Shown here piece by piece: positions 21,240 through 33,720 of a stretch of DNA of 64,000 bases. A model generated the notes under the pieces. That model was not told where the DNA came from. It ran no database searches and saw nothing but the letters and a program-made list of their open reading frames with translations. The stretch spans positions 170,684,200 to 170,748,199 of the forward strand of contig OX352774.1 of NCBI GenBank assembly GCA_947095535.1. Direction: 5' to 3'. This DNA is from Poecilobothrus nobilitatus (lineage: Eukaryota; Arthropoda; Insecta; Diptera; Dolichopodidae). Position 1 is the first letter of the stretch. Each line of letters begins with the position of its first letter. Made by a program: the position numbers and the translations under genes.

Positions 21240-23730
21240 TTTTCTGAAACACTCTGTTGTATAGCGGTAAAGAAATAGGTGGAACAAATGGTGTAGGAAT
21301 AATAATAGCTAGAAGGATGCGTAACTACCTGCATAGCTGGAAAGCCGTATCAGATAGGATTATTACTGGCCGTTTCCGATGTAAAATTAGAAATATCTCC
21401 CTAGTACAATGTTATGCACTAAGAGAAGATGCCGATGATATAGCGAAAGACGAGTTCTACGAACAGCTCACCTATACTCTCAACACTATCCGGAAAGGCG
21501 ACATCTTGATTCTAATGGGCGACTTAAATGAGAAAGTGGGAAATCAAAATTCTGGATTAGAAAACATAATGGGAAAACATGGAGGCGGAATAAGGAACAA
21601 AAACGGAGAAAGACTTATCGAGACATGTCAAACGTTTCAACTGACCATTCCATTCCCCATAAGGAAATTCACAAATACACGTGGACCTCACCAAATAGGA
21701 AAGTACTTAACCAAATAGACCATATATGTATAAGTAGAATATGGAAAAGTTCGATGCTAGATGTGGAAATAAAAAGCGATTAGATTGAAATGCGTCAAAC
21801 AGAGTCACAGCAGGAAACAACAGTTAAATCTCCGGAGATTTCCGGAGATTTAACATCCTCACACCAAAAGCAGTATGATAACCACAATTCGAGAAAGATC
21901 CCTAAACAACGAACAAGATTAGAATCACGTTAGTAAAGCCGTCTATGAGATTGCAAAAAATAAACTCGGTACAAAGAAAAGAGAACAAACGCCATGGATA
22001 TCTGAAAACACATGGGACCTCATATTACAGAGGCAAGAGGCGAAGCAAAAGCTAGCAAGCGGAATTGTCACCAAGGGGCAATACAAAGCGCTAGCAAAGA
22101 AAGTAAAACGTGCCTCCAGAAGAGACAAGAGAAAATTGCTTGAGAAACTCGCCTCAAATGCAGAAACAGCTGAAGGACAAAATGATATAAGAAAACTCCA
22201 CCAAATTGTGAATCAACTCACCAACAAAAAGAGCTCAGCATCACATCCCATAAAAGATAAAAGTGGCAGAGAAATAACTAATACCCAAGAGCAAACAAAA
22301 AGATGGAGAGAACATTTCCAAGAAATTAGCAACATTTAAATAAACGAAGCAGAAGAAACACCACTAGCGGAAAACAACACAAACAATTTGCGTATTAGCT
22401 TTTCCACACCAACTATGACACCAACTATCAAAGAGGCTATCACCAAGCTACAAAAGAAACAAAGCAGCTGGGTCTGATGATATTCCAACAGAAATTTTAC
22501 AAGCCTGCCAAAAAACATTAGTCGAACTTCTGAGACCTCATATCATAGATGCATGGGAAAATAAAAAACAACCTCCATCTTGGAAAAAGGGTACAATAGG
22601 ATCAAACTACCGAGGAATGGCGACCTCAAAGATTGCAACAACTGGCGTGAAAACCCTTTCCTCAATACAGTGTACAAAATCATAGCAACTATCAGACAAG
22701 GCAGATTACAAGAGAAAATTGAACCAGATATACGCGACGAGCAAGCAGGCTTCCGCCCCCACAGGAGCTGTGTAGACCAATCAAGCACGCTCAGGATCAT
22801 CATCGAGCAATCGATTGAATGGCGGACTCCCTTATACCTGCTATTCATGGACTTTAAGAAAGCCTTCGATACTGTAAAAAGAGTTTCCATATGGAGAGCA
22901 TTAAAAGAGAAAGGCGTACCATGCAAAATAATCCGGCTAATAAGAGAGCTGTACGAAAACTCCGAATTGACGATCACTCACAACGGAAACATCAGCGAGC
23001 CCTTCCAAACTAACACCGGCGTGAAACAGGGGTGTCCACTATCACTATTCACAATCGTCCTAGATAATATAATGTCCGAAGTTTGTAAACACAAAAGAGG
23101 TATTACATGGAGCTTCACTCGTCACTTAAAAGACCTAGACTATGCAGATGACATAGAACTGCTAGTACACAAGGTTAGCAATATGCAGTCCAAACAAGAA
23201 CACCTAGAAAGGCCAGTATTTAATGTAGGCCTTGAAATTGACATCAGCAAAACTAAGGCGATGAAAATCAACAACACCAACAACCATCTCATCATGCTGA
23301 AAACGCATCCAGTTGAATACGTCAACCAGTTCAACTATCTCGGTATTATAACGTCTACAAATGGTGGTGCAGAGGCGGATGTGAACAACAGACTTAACAA
23401 AGCAAGGGCATCATTCGGACGATTGTACCCAGTATGGAAAAACACCTGAATCTCAAGGAAAACAAAATTAAGGATCTTCTACGCTTACGTGAAAACCGTA
23501 CTAATGTATGGTAGCGAAACATGGATGTTATCCAACACCATCATTCAAAAGATACAGGTCTTCGCTAACCGCTGTCTGCGCATAATCTGCAGAATATTCT
23601 GGCAGCTCAGAATAACCAAAGATGATCTATGGAGACTCACAGTAGAGGAACCCATACTGAGGCAATTAAGAAAGAAAAAATGGAGGTGGATAGACCACAA
23701 ACTAAGGAGTACCACCACTTTTTGAGTAAC
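21240..23730 (+). mobile_element. RTE-like non-LTR retrotransposon, broken and truncated at both ends
   Basis: The first part (about 21255-21715) is an exonuclease-endonuclease-phosphatase fold: MYSGKEIGGTNGVGI, SDRIITGRF, VQCYALREDADD, LILMGDLNEKVG (the usual catalytic GDFN has become GDLN), MGKHGGG. A broken linker follows, then reverse transcriptase in several frames: DDIPTEILQ near 22470, PSWKKG near 22577, EQAGFRPHRSC near 22740, FMDFKKAFDTV near 22850, TGVKQGCPLS near 23015, catalytic YADDIELL near 23142, then FNYLGIITSTNGG and a C-terminal YGSETWML block to 23725. Multiple frameshifts and stops show it is dead; the 5' end and 3' tail are missing. Its base composition is clearly less AT-rich than its surroundings, which fits an insertion. 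RTE-clade placement is by motif only. Confidence 0.85.
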
Positions 23731-24863
23731 AGCTGTTTTTACATTATTCAGTTTCTCCCGCAAATATTTCCGCTAAAAGAAATTTTTCGCACTTTTTTTT
23801 TTACTTTCAAATTTTTTTTTTTTTTACATAAATCAAAAATACATATTTCATTGTCAAAATTCTCTAATCCAGTTTTTATATTCTAGTTTAAATATCATAT
23901 TAAATATGCTTGGTAATTTGGCCTTATATTCGGTAGCAACGAACGTATACGACGTACAATATTTGATATTTGTTGTTGAATATTATTTCGTTCGCCAATT
24001 TTCTTGTGAAAATGCTTGCCTATTATTTTTGTATTATTTGATTTATTATACTTTTGCTTTTATGTTTTTTATTATCATTACTCTTATTGCTACTTCTGTT
24101 ATTACTATGAGTACTATTAGATGTATTTGATTTTAGAACAAAGAAACTGATATATGTATATATATATGCTTTAACGCATAAATTGTACAAAATTAAAACA
24201 GGTGACTTGGCATTGCATTAGACTAAAACATATGTTACTTTTTGGCTCCAAATCGTTAAATAGGAAACACATTAGAGAAAAAGAGAAGCTGCCAATCTAT
24301 ATTTTAGCCAATGACAGATTTTACTACGAATACACATTCTGTCTATTATAACAACATTTCTGTTTAAAATATTTTTTCATTCAAATCCCAGTTAATCAAA
24401 ACTGACAAAGTTTTTAAAAGTTATACAAAGAGCTCGCTATGTTTAATAATAATTTGAAATTTTTCTATAACTACGTTGAAATTAAATTTATTTAAAAAAT
24501 AAGTTAAATTGTAGTGATAAGTTGTAGTGATTTAGATTTCAATGATTCATCCAAATATTTACCGGTTGATAAGATTTACCTGGGGACTATAATAGCTGAG
24601 ATTTTTATAAAACAATCTAGGCTTTCTATTTATAAATGAAATAGGAAATAATATTCAAAATTTTTATATTGAGTTATGTAAATAAATTTTAAAAAGCTTT
24701 GATTTTAATAATGTAAAGATATGATTCTTCTTTGTCCTGAAAAAGCGATTTTATCAGATGAAAGTTTTCTGTCTATTTTAAATAATTTTCATCATATTCT
24801 TAATGAAACTCTCTGGAGGTCGTTAACTCCCAGTGGAGGTTGCTAAAGTTTTAAACCTTTAAA
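23731..24863. other. AT-rich stretch, no gene supported
   Basis: Open frames at 23629-24130 are hydrophobic F/I/L/Y-rich translations of T-rich DNA. A short ORF at 23906-24130 would make two membrane-like segments but lacks family features and splice context. Confidence 0.45.
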
Positions 24864-25335
24864 TGAACGTATAAAAATTGATTTTAATTATGACTGTTGT
24901 AATAAATGTAACAAATCTTATTTTACATACATATGCTATATATATTAGAGTCAGAATTCATAATTTAATAAAAAATTTTAATAAAAATTTTAAAGAATTT
25001 GATAAGACATAAAATGTTAAGATTTCAACTTTTATAAAAAATAAATATAATATAAGTATGTATTTTAAAATTCTATTTTGATACCTTATTATATCTATTC
25101 CTTAAAAAAAAAAATTTTTTTCAAATTAATATTACAATTTATTTAAATTTATTTTGCCTTCTGCACTTTCGACACACTTTGCTATACAGTGAGATTATGC
25201 CAAATCGTTTCATATCAGTTTTTTGTCTTCTTTTCACATAATATTATTCTATCTATTTCTTTGAATTTTGTTTTTTCGAGCATAGAGAAATTTGGTCACG
25301 TTGTGAGAGTGGCTCACCTTAGATAATCTTTGATT
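24864..25335 (+). repeat. Duplicated segment, copy 2
   Basis: Second copy of the segment at 18975-19640, about 5.9 kb downstream and in the same orientation, with small deletions relative to copy 1 (the stretch around 19060-19170 is shortened). The RTE-like LINE lies between the two. No coding content. Confidence 0.75.
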
Positions 25336-27682
25336 AATATAATTTGTACATAAAAATAAAATACATGTACATAAACAGGTACATTGTCAATTGTAACAAA
25401 TTGTACTGTACGCAAATGTGTATAATATGTCTACACAAATATGTACAAACGTAGCAAAGTTGTTAAAAGTTTATAAAAGTAAGAAATACATATGTATGTA
25501 TGTATTGTTTATAACAAAAAAGTTTACTTAAACCATATGTCAACAATAATTATAATTTACAAGTTTTATGGTTAAATCATGAATATCTATTTTTTTTTTT
25601 CACTTCCGTTTTTTCCCCCTCAATTGAAATAACATTTTCCAGGCTTTTTTTATTAATTGTATAAACACCTGAAAGACTTAAGATACCTATAATAAAATAA
25701 TAAATTAAAAATTCAATATTGAATGGATGACCTTCACACAGATTCCTTCTTTTATTTGTAATTAACCTTTTCATTTATTTGAATTCACTGATCCGTTTCA
25801 AATCTCATGGTTACTTAATACTTAATATGAAATGACCCAATCAATCCAGGACAATTATAATGCAACGAGAGAAAAAACAAATATATTATGTCTATGAGTA
25901 CATATAAATATATACATAAGTATATATGTAGGTATGTATATATATAATATAGGTACATATATAATATACATATTTATTTTATACCCCAAATCTCAATACC
26001 AAAAATTAAAATATCAAACTAAATTCTTATCAATTTAAAAGAAAAACTATGTATTGTGTTAGAATGAGCGAATTCAACAAAAAAAAATGAGATTTCGCGC
26101 TTGACTTAATTTCCATCATCATTCCATTTTACTATTCTTGAAGTTTAAATACTGTGGTGTATCTATTTATAAACTATCAAATTCATTACTATTTACTATG
26201 TCCTTCTTTTTCTTCTCAAATCAAATGAACAATTTTTTTTTATTAATAAATAAAAGAAATTTTCCCCCTTCCAAACCTTTTTTTAATTATTTTATTATTA
26301 TTCTTATAATTTTAAACTCAATCGACATTCAAACAATCAACTGCGTTTAAACATTATATATACATACTTACAAATGTATCTAAAAATAAAAAAAATAAAA
26401 AACAAAAATAAAGTTCGCATTGCATGCATTCATGACTGTGGGAATTACGGTTACAAAATATCTTTATATTCAATTTTGTTTTATTATGTTTTCAAATATA
26501 CTTTTTGAATCTTTTGTTTAAGTGAATGGCATTGTAACGGAAATTTTTTTATAAATGCTAGATTTGACAGAAGAATTATTTTAAAAATTAAAGAATTAAT
26601 GTCAAAGTCAGCTGATCGTTAGTTTGTTGACTTTTTGTATGAATGTATTTGAAGGTGAAATACATTTTTGAATATATTCCATTTATAATGGAAGAAAAAT
26701 AAAAAATAAATAATGGAATAAAATGAATGAAAATGTTTGGAAAATATGGAATAAAATGTTTTTTAAATCAAATTTAAATAGTGCTACCAATAATGATGAT
26801 GTTATTTTCTTTTTAGATATTCTTTTAATTAGTAAGAAAATTGAAGGAAAGAATTATGTTGGATCGTGAAAATCACCCATTTTTTTACACTTATCATTAA
26901 TGTTTATTAATTTGATATAATATGATAATATATAGCTTTTTAAGCCAAAATATTTTAGCTGTAGCTTTTATAAATTTTAGAATATAAAGCTTAGATAAAT
27001 TTGGAAAATAGTTAATGACAGAAAATTAGTAAAAATTCAATGTTTGTTGTTGCAAAATAGTTGTAGCAATTTACTGAAAGATGACTATATGATGACTGAA
27101 AGATAGTCATCTAGGTAGTCTACAGGTTTCCACTATGCTCTGTAATTAATTAAAATAAAAGAAATCAAATCAATAATATTATTAATAAATAAATAATATT
27201 GAATATATAATACATCCTTTTTGTTTTAGTCGATTAGCTATTATCTCTTGTGATTTTATCTTTGTTGATCAGCAATAATTTAAATTTCAACTAAAATTCC
27301 AACTACCTATATATATTATCATAAACCTTTTTTAACGTTGAATATTTATACTAACTCTATGAGAATCAATTACACCTTGCAATAATTACTTGACGGAAAC
27401 TATTTAAAAACAATTTTAGTAAATATTAAAACACAATTTGGTTAAATCTTACTTCATTTTTCTCTTCGCTTTGTACATTTTATTTAGATATACATACCTA
27501 ACATTTTGATAATGTTAAAAGTTATTTTAAACAAAACATATTTGTTTAAAATCGTATGCTTGTAAATTTTATTTTGTACTATCAACTACTACGTGCCTAA
27601 TATGGTATTAAATTTTAAAACTTTTATAACTCAATTTATTATTCTTCATTTGATTTATTTTTTATAATTATTTTTTTTTCAG

Positions 27683-27755
27683 GACATCTTATTTAATATG
27701 AAATTCCTTTAAAGAAAGCACATCTGTTTTGAAAAGAAATTCTTCAGGATATTTT
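27683..27755 (+). other. Possible untranslated exon
   Basis: A 73-bp stretch between a strong acceptor ('attatttttttttcag' ending 27682) and a strong donor (tttt|gtaagt at 27756). All three frames have stops, so if real it is non-coding, for example a 5' UTR exon of a plus-strand gene downstream. Splice signals of this strength can occur by chance in T-rich DNA. Confidence 0.25.
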
Positions 27756-29479
27756 GTAAGTTAAAATTAAATTTTTATAAAATTTTTGTTTTATTTTATT
27801 TTTATTCTATTATATTATTTTAAGTATTTGATACAAAAAAAAATGTGTGAATGTAAAAAGGAAGAATGAATGAAACCAAGAAAATAAGATTAGGTAAAAG
27901 TAAATAGCACAAAATAAAATATTTTATTATTTTACATTTAAATAAGATTGTTGAAAAGAGAAGAAGTATCAAATTGTAGACCAAATGATATTTCTTAATT
28001 TATTTTTTTTTTTTGTCAAAAACTTTAGATATTCAGTAATGTTGTAGGAATATATTCTGTAATCAGTTTTTTTTTTTATTTTTAAAAACGGCATCTTAAG
28101 GATTTTTTATAATTTTAGAAATGTAAGTATTCAATAATATTAGGTACATTTACTTAGATACATACCTACAAATTGTAAAAACAAAAATTTGGGAAAATGT
28201 ATGTGCAATTGGTTATACGCTTTTAAGTTGCAGTATTAATGGAGGGAATGCAATTTTATATCATTAACAATGTCACCCAATCTTACTGTTAAAACATAAT
28301 AAAATTTAATAATAATAAAATTTAAAGGCAGTCTAAATCTATAAATTAGTTCCATAAATTAATTGAAAATATTTACGTATTTCATTTGTTACATAAACTA
28401 AAATAAAACAAAATTAGTTTTTATTTTAAATAAATCTACTGGTGGTAATACTGTGTTTAGTTTGTTTCTTTATCTACTATTCAAATCATGCAAAGTTTCA
28501 TATGTATTTGTTTTTTATGGAAATCTGAATCTGCTTTTCCAGTTTTGTTCGCTAGAGAAGAATGGGATGGTATGCATTTTGAACTCATATTCATATTTCA
28601 TAGAATATTATATTTGTATATGGAAGTTACATTACAGATATTTATTCGAAGTTCCTACACAAAACAAAAACATGCATATATGAAAACAAAGTTTTTTTTA
28701 AATATTTATAATAGTGTTAGTATAAAATCAAAAAATAAAGAAAAGATCTTGATTCTTGAAGTTGAAATTTTTGAACTAATTTTTAGATATGTATGTATTG
28801 TGAACTTATATTGTTCCGTGTGCTACACTACCGCCAGTACTCAGTACAGCTAGTCGCTACTGTACTGCGGTTTGCGGCTACCAGAATAATATTTTTATTT
28901 TACCAATAACCAATCCCAACCTAATTCCCATACTTATAACTATGTACATTACACTTTTATACGTTTTAATTTATTTTTATTTAAAAAATTATATACTTAT
29001 TATGTATTTGTGCTTTCGATATTAATATTATAAATAAATTATAATTTAAATATTAGCAAGCTGCAAGGTATACACTACACACACTCATTATTTATTATTT
29101 AACTGTGTATAAACTGGTTTGTGTAGTATGTACATACATCCATACATATATCATGATTCATGTGTAATAAATACATATAATTTGTCTCGTGCTAATCGTA
29201 ACACAACTGCAAAGCGGTATTTAAACCTTTTTCAATTACATACATACTTCTACCTACCTATCTATTGATAAATAATGATTTTAGGTGTAAATTTATTTAA
29301 TGATTATGAATAAGATAACACTGGTTTGGAAGATTTTTGATTTAATTTGGAATAAATAATTTTTTTTTTATGTATGCATGGATAAAACATTTTGAAATTT
29401 GGATTCGAAATAAAAGCCAAAATACAATGTACCGTACGAAACGAATTATGTGCTAAACCGTACATAATATAATAAAATG

Positions 29480-31300
29480 TATGAATACATCCATATGAAC
29501 ATTCATACATACTATGTACGTAGTATGTATTTATAAGTACAGAGCTGTGGTCTGTCTGCATGTATAAAAATTATCAATTCAGATTTCAGACTTGATTGCC
29601 CAATTGAAATGACTCACGTTCTATTATATGTACATACATACTTAGTTTATTGTTACTTCCATACAAAAATGATTCTCTAGACTCTATAGCCTTTACTTGA
29701 AAAGAGAACATAAAATTAAGTTATGACAATTAATGGATTTATATTTATCCATATTATTTATTTAGGACAGGTACATTAAGTATATACATATGTATGTACA
29801 TATGTACATACAATTTTTTTTTTTACAAATTTTTAAGAACAAAGAATTTGTTAATTTCGAATAGTAAAATTACAAAGTACAAAGAAATTACCGTTACAAG
29901 AGAATAAATATAAACTGTATGTACATATGTATGTATAGGTATACTTAATAAAATTACCCTGTACCTATATATAAGTATATACATATGTACATATGTACCT
30001 GCATAGATAATATTCAAACTTTGCATTGCAATGCAATATAAATTAACTGCAGCTTGTCTAATCACGGTATTTTTCAAAGAACTGCTTGCATACCTATTTT
30101 GGTAAGTTAGTAACTTAATAGATATGTATGTATTAATATGTACATACTACGTAGTATATATGTATTTGCAATCGACAATCGTATAAGTTTCTAAAAATTG
30201 CAGTCAAACTACTTGCATACCTAATATTTTCAAAATTTGATTTAGTGCCATGACAAATCCTAAATACTAAATAGATGATTTGGCATAATATGGGTAGGTA
30301 TTTTATTAACCTTGAGGAAATAAGTTGACTAAAACAATCAGTTAATTTCGCGTTACAATTTGATAGTTTAGGTACATATGTATGTCGAATGTCACTGATA
30401 AAAATAAAAATTATAATAGCGGAATAGTGTCAAAATTTAGTGTACATCTAAGTATTATGTATGATTTTAATTGCTAACTTTTTATTAATTTATTAAATGA
30501 AATATTTTTTAATAAACATAAATATATAAATTATTCTTATTATTATGCTACTATACTACATAATTATAAATTTTTATAGTATGGATTTAACTTAGTTAGG
30601 TTACATATCTGATATCTACATTTATATAACAAATTCATATATACATACATATGTACATACCTAGTTACTATCACTTTTTATGGAAGGTAACCCATTTAAA
30701 ATTTTGTTCATTAAAAATGATCGCTTCTTCCAGTTATAAAATCATTCATAAAAAACCAAAAATAAAAAAATAGACTTATTGTAGCCTTGTATTGTAGGTA
30801 TGGTGCATTAATTATATTATTAATTATTATTTACTTAATGGTTATTATAGTATGTGTCAATTTAAAATTATTGATAAATACAATATTATAATATGTACAT
30901 ACATAATTATGTATGTAATATATATTTAATCAAATATATAGAATGTATCAAATAAAAAAGAACATTTAGTTAGTGACATCATAAAAAAACATTTAAAGTA
31001 CCTATGTTTTTTTTAAATAATAATTAACATATTCAATAAATAATTTATGACTTCATAAATACTATTTCAATTTAACATACTATATAGAATTTTTGGCTCT
31101 AAATAAACGAACGTCATATACACATAAATGTATGTGTGTATGTACCTACAATCTACATTAATAGTGTATAAGAATTTATTAAAAAATTTTCTTTTTTGAA
31201 TTACACATTTTTATATTTTCAAATAATATATTCGTATTTATGTACGTACTACGTAGTGCGTATGTACATATGGCTACTATTTAAATAGGCAAAACAAAAA
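29480..31300. repeat. CATA/TATG microsatellite cluster with TACGTA palindromes
   Basis: Many short runs of 'acatacatatgtatgtac' type. Near-perfect palindromes centred on ACGT recur at about 29505 ('catactatgtacgtagtatg'), 30145 ('tactacgtagta') and 31245 ('actacgtagt'). Confidence 0.7.
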
Positions 31301-33399
31301 AATAATAAATTACCTTTTTATATGAAATATTAGTATTATGTGTTCATATTCGTATTGAATTAAGATTGCCGAACCTAAAAAAAAAATAAAATGTTAGGAA
31401 ACTATAATTTTCCATCATGATGATTAATTTATCTATTGTATGTGATCTTTCGACTCGTTATAATGCGTTTATTTCTTTAATTAATCCTACTTTTAAAAAT
31501 ATACATGTGAATGTCTGTATATATACATATATGTATGTAATTCATTTTAAAAGTAGGTTATTAATTAACAAATAAGTTAATTGGAGGATTATTCGACTTT
31601 TTTTTAAATATTAACCTCGATATTTATCTTTCCACTTTCTGGCTTAGTGTTATAATCTGACTTTTTTGAAAAATGTCAAATGAATCTGGACAAAACAAAT
31701 GGCTATATGTATCTTCTAATTATGACATTTTTTTAAATAAAGACCATTTCCTATATTTATTTGCCCAAAAAAAAATTTTTAAGTAGTATAAACTTCATAC
31801 TTAAATTATTAAATTTATATTGTTAGAGCAATTTTCTTTATTTTTTTAAAAATTTCTGTCTCAAATATTCCAGGTACAAACAAGTATCATAACATTTTTT
31901 TTAAAAATCTTTTGTACTTAAGAGCAGAACAAATACTGACATGCAGTTTATTTCTTTGAGAAGTATTCATTAGTTTGTTTTGTGGAAAAATTCTTTAACT
32001 TCAGCTCTAAAAAAAATTAGCCAATATTAATAAATTCATCAACAGCACAGCAAAATTTTTAAAAATGAAGCTCATAACGCAAATTAATTTTTTCAAAAAA
32101 CAGAGAAATGTTGATGCTTCTGTAAACATTACATTTAAAATGAAATATGTACCAATTTGTTTTTTATAATAATTTCATGAAAAATACCTACATTTAGTGA
32201 CAAAAATATAATGATAATGAAACTTTATTCAATTATTTATACCATATTAGCGTTACATCAAAAGGTTAATTGAGTAGTAGATTCTAATATAAAATAAACC
32301 CAAATTATGTATTCATACAATTTATTTTATTATATTTTTTCACAATAATTTCAATAAAAATTTCAAATCGAAAAATAATTTTTTTTGCTAATAGGTAATG
32401 TTTTTTCTATAATTTTTTTTATTAGTATGTATTTGGTATATCATAGTCCAGTTAACTTGGTAACCTTTTTATTCTTAATATGCGATGAGATTGCATGCAT
32501 GTGTTAATTCAATTTTCGAATGAAAATATTTTGTTTTAGTGTTCAGTCAGTAAATGTTGTATTGTATTCAGTATTGTACGTACATATTTCCATTTTATAG
32601 TAAAACAAAATTATATATATTTTGTACAAACATTTTCTTCTAATGTATTGCATTAGATAGGCAGATGTACATATGTAGCAGTTATTTTGACAGTGCGAAC
32701 ATACATTCATGGCTTTTATTTATTTATAGCAATTAGCAATATAAAATAAAAAATCTAATTACATATGTACATATATGTATATCATGTAGTTATAAACACT
32801 AGTATTTTATTTATTAAATCAAAGTAAATTAAAGAATGTCTATAATATGTACAATAATAAATATTTTATGTTATAAAATTCAATAAGATATGTTTTTTCT
32901 TTGCTGAGAATAATATAGTAAGCACAAATAACATCAAGCATGTACTCAGTATTGAATACTGTATTGAAGTCAATACTGTACTGAATACTGATATAACATC
33001 ATACTTACAATACAATACACATATAATATACAAGAAATGAATTTAAAATTCATTGACGTTAAATTTTCTCTTTTAAAAATTTATTTATTGTTTAAATGAA
33101 AAAAATGAATTGAAGCCATAATAGTGTTTTTTTATAACATAATAAAGGTTACCAGATCTTTTAAATTAATTCTGTATAAAGGTGTAAAATTAAATGTTTC
33201 TTTGGTTTCTATTATAATTAATATATTATATATGGAATTATATACATATGTATGTGTTTCTTTAATGCATAGTTGAGTGTTTTTCTCTTTTTTCACACGT
33301 TTGGATTTGGAATTAATTTTTTTTCTAGTGTGTTTGTAAATTCTTCCAATATTTTGTCACTTTTGGATATTTTTAAATATAAAAGAATAAAAACATACA

Positions 33400-33720
33400 C
33401 AAATGAAATTAACTCTTTTTACTCACTACACTACACACTAGTAAAGTAGCACTACACAAACACAACCCATCACTACAGTTGACAACAGTACACAAACACA
33501 GTACACATATTACACCAAGAGACTTGTTTATGTTTTATAGCACGACATTTAAAATTTTAAAATTTGATTAGAGTAGTTTGAGACGTTGAAATGTTATTGT
33601 CGCGTCAACCGTGAGATTTTTCTGGGTTGTTTTCGTTATTTTTTTTTTTTTTCGTGTCATCGTCAAAATTTTTACCGTTTTTTAATAGGGTAAATCGCGT
33701 TGTCCAACTGTTACGAAAAA
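33400..33720 (+). promoter_or_regulatory. Possible promoter or first exon region upstream of Klp68D
   Basis: A local drop in AT content with 'cactacactacacactag', 'gagacgttgaaatg', 'tgtcgcgtcaaccgtgag' and 'cgtgtcatcgtcaaa' stands out from its surroundings. The coding exon of Klp68D begins right after a splice acceptor at 36989, so a 5' untranslated exon must lie upstream; this patch, about 3.3 kb away on the same strand, is the best-looking candidate. No TATA box or initiator can be fixed. Confidence 0.25.

Larger units (their letters stand above)
25336..33399. other. Long AT-rich non-coding stretch
   Basis: About 8 kb without a supported gene; open frames at 25577, 26138, 28453-28853, 29304 and 29823 are low-complexity or microsatellite translations. 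A less AT-rich patch at 28815-28885 ('ctaccgccagtactcagtac', 'gctagtcgctactgtactgc') could be a promoter or exon. It may be intron or 5' flank of a neighbouring gene. Confidence 0.45.

Noticed and set aside
28453..28853. Overlapping open frames of 76 and 121 codons
   Set aside because: Hydrophobic, Y/F/C-rich translation without family motifs, splice signals or an ATG start; typical of T-rich DNA.
29500..31300. Short regularly repeated motifs considered as CRISPR-like
   Set aside because: They are CATA/TATG microsatellites with irregular spacing in a eukaryotic context; no repeat-spacer structure.
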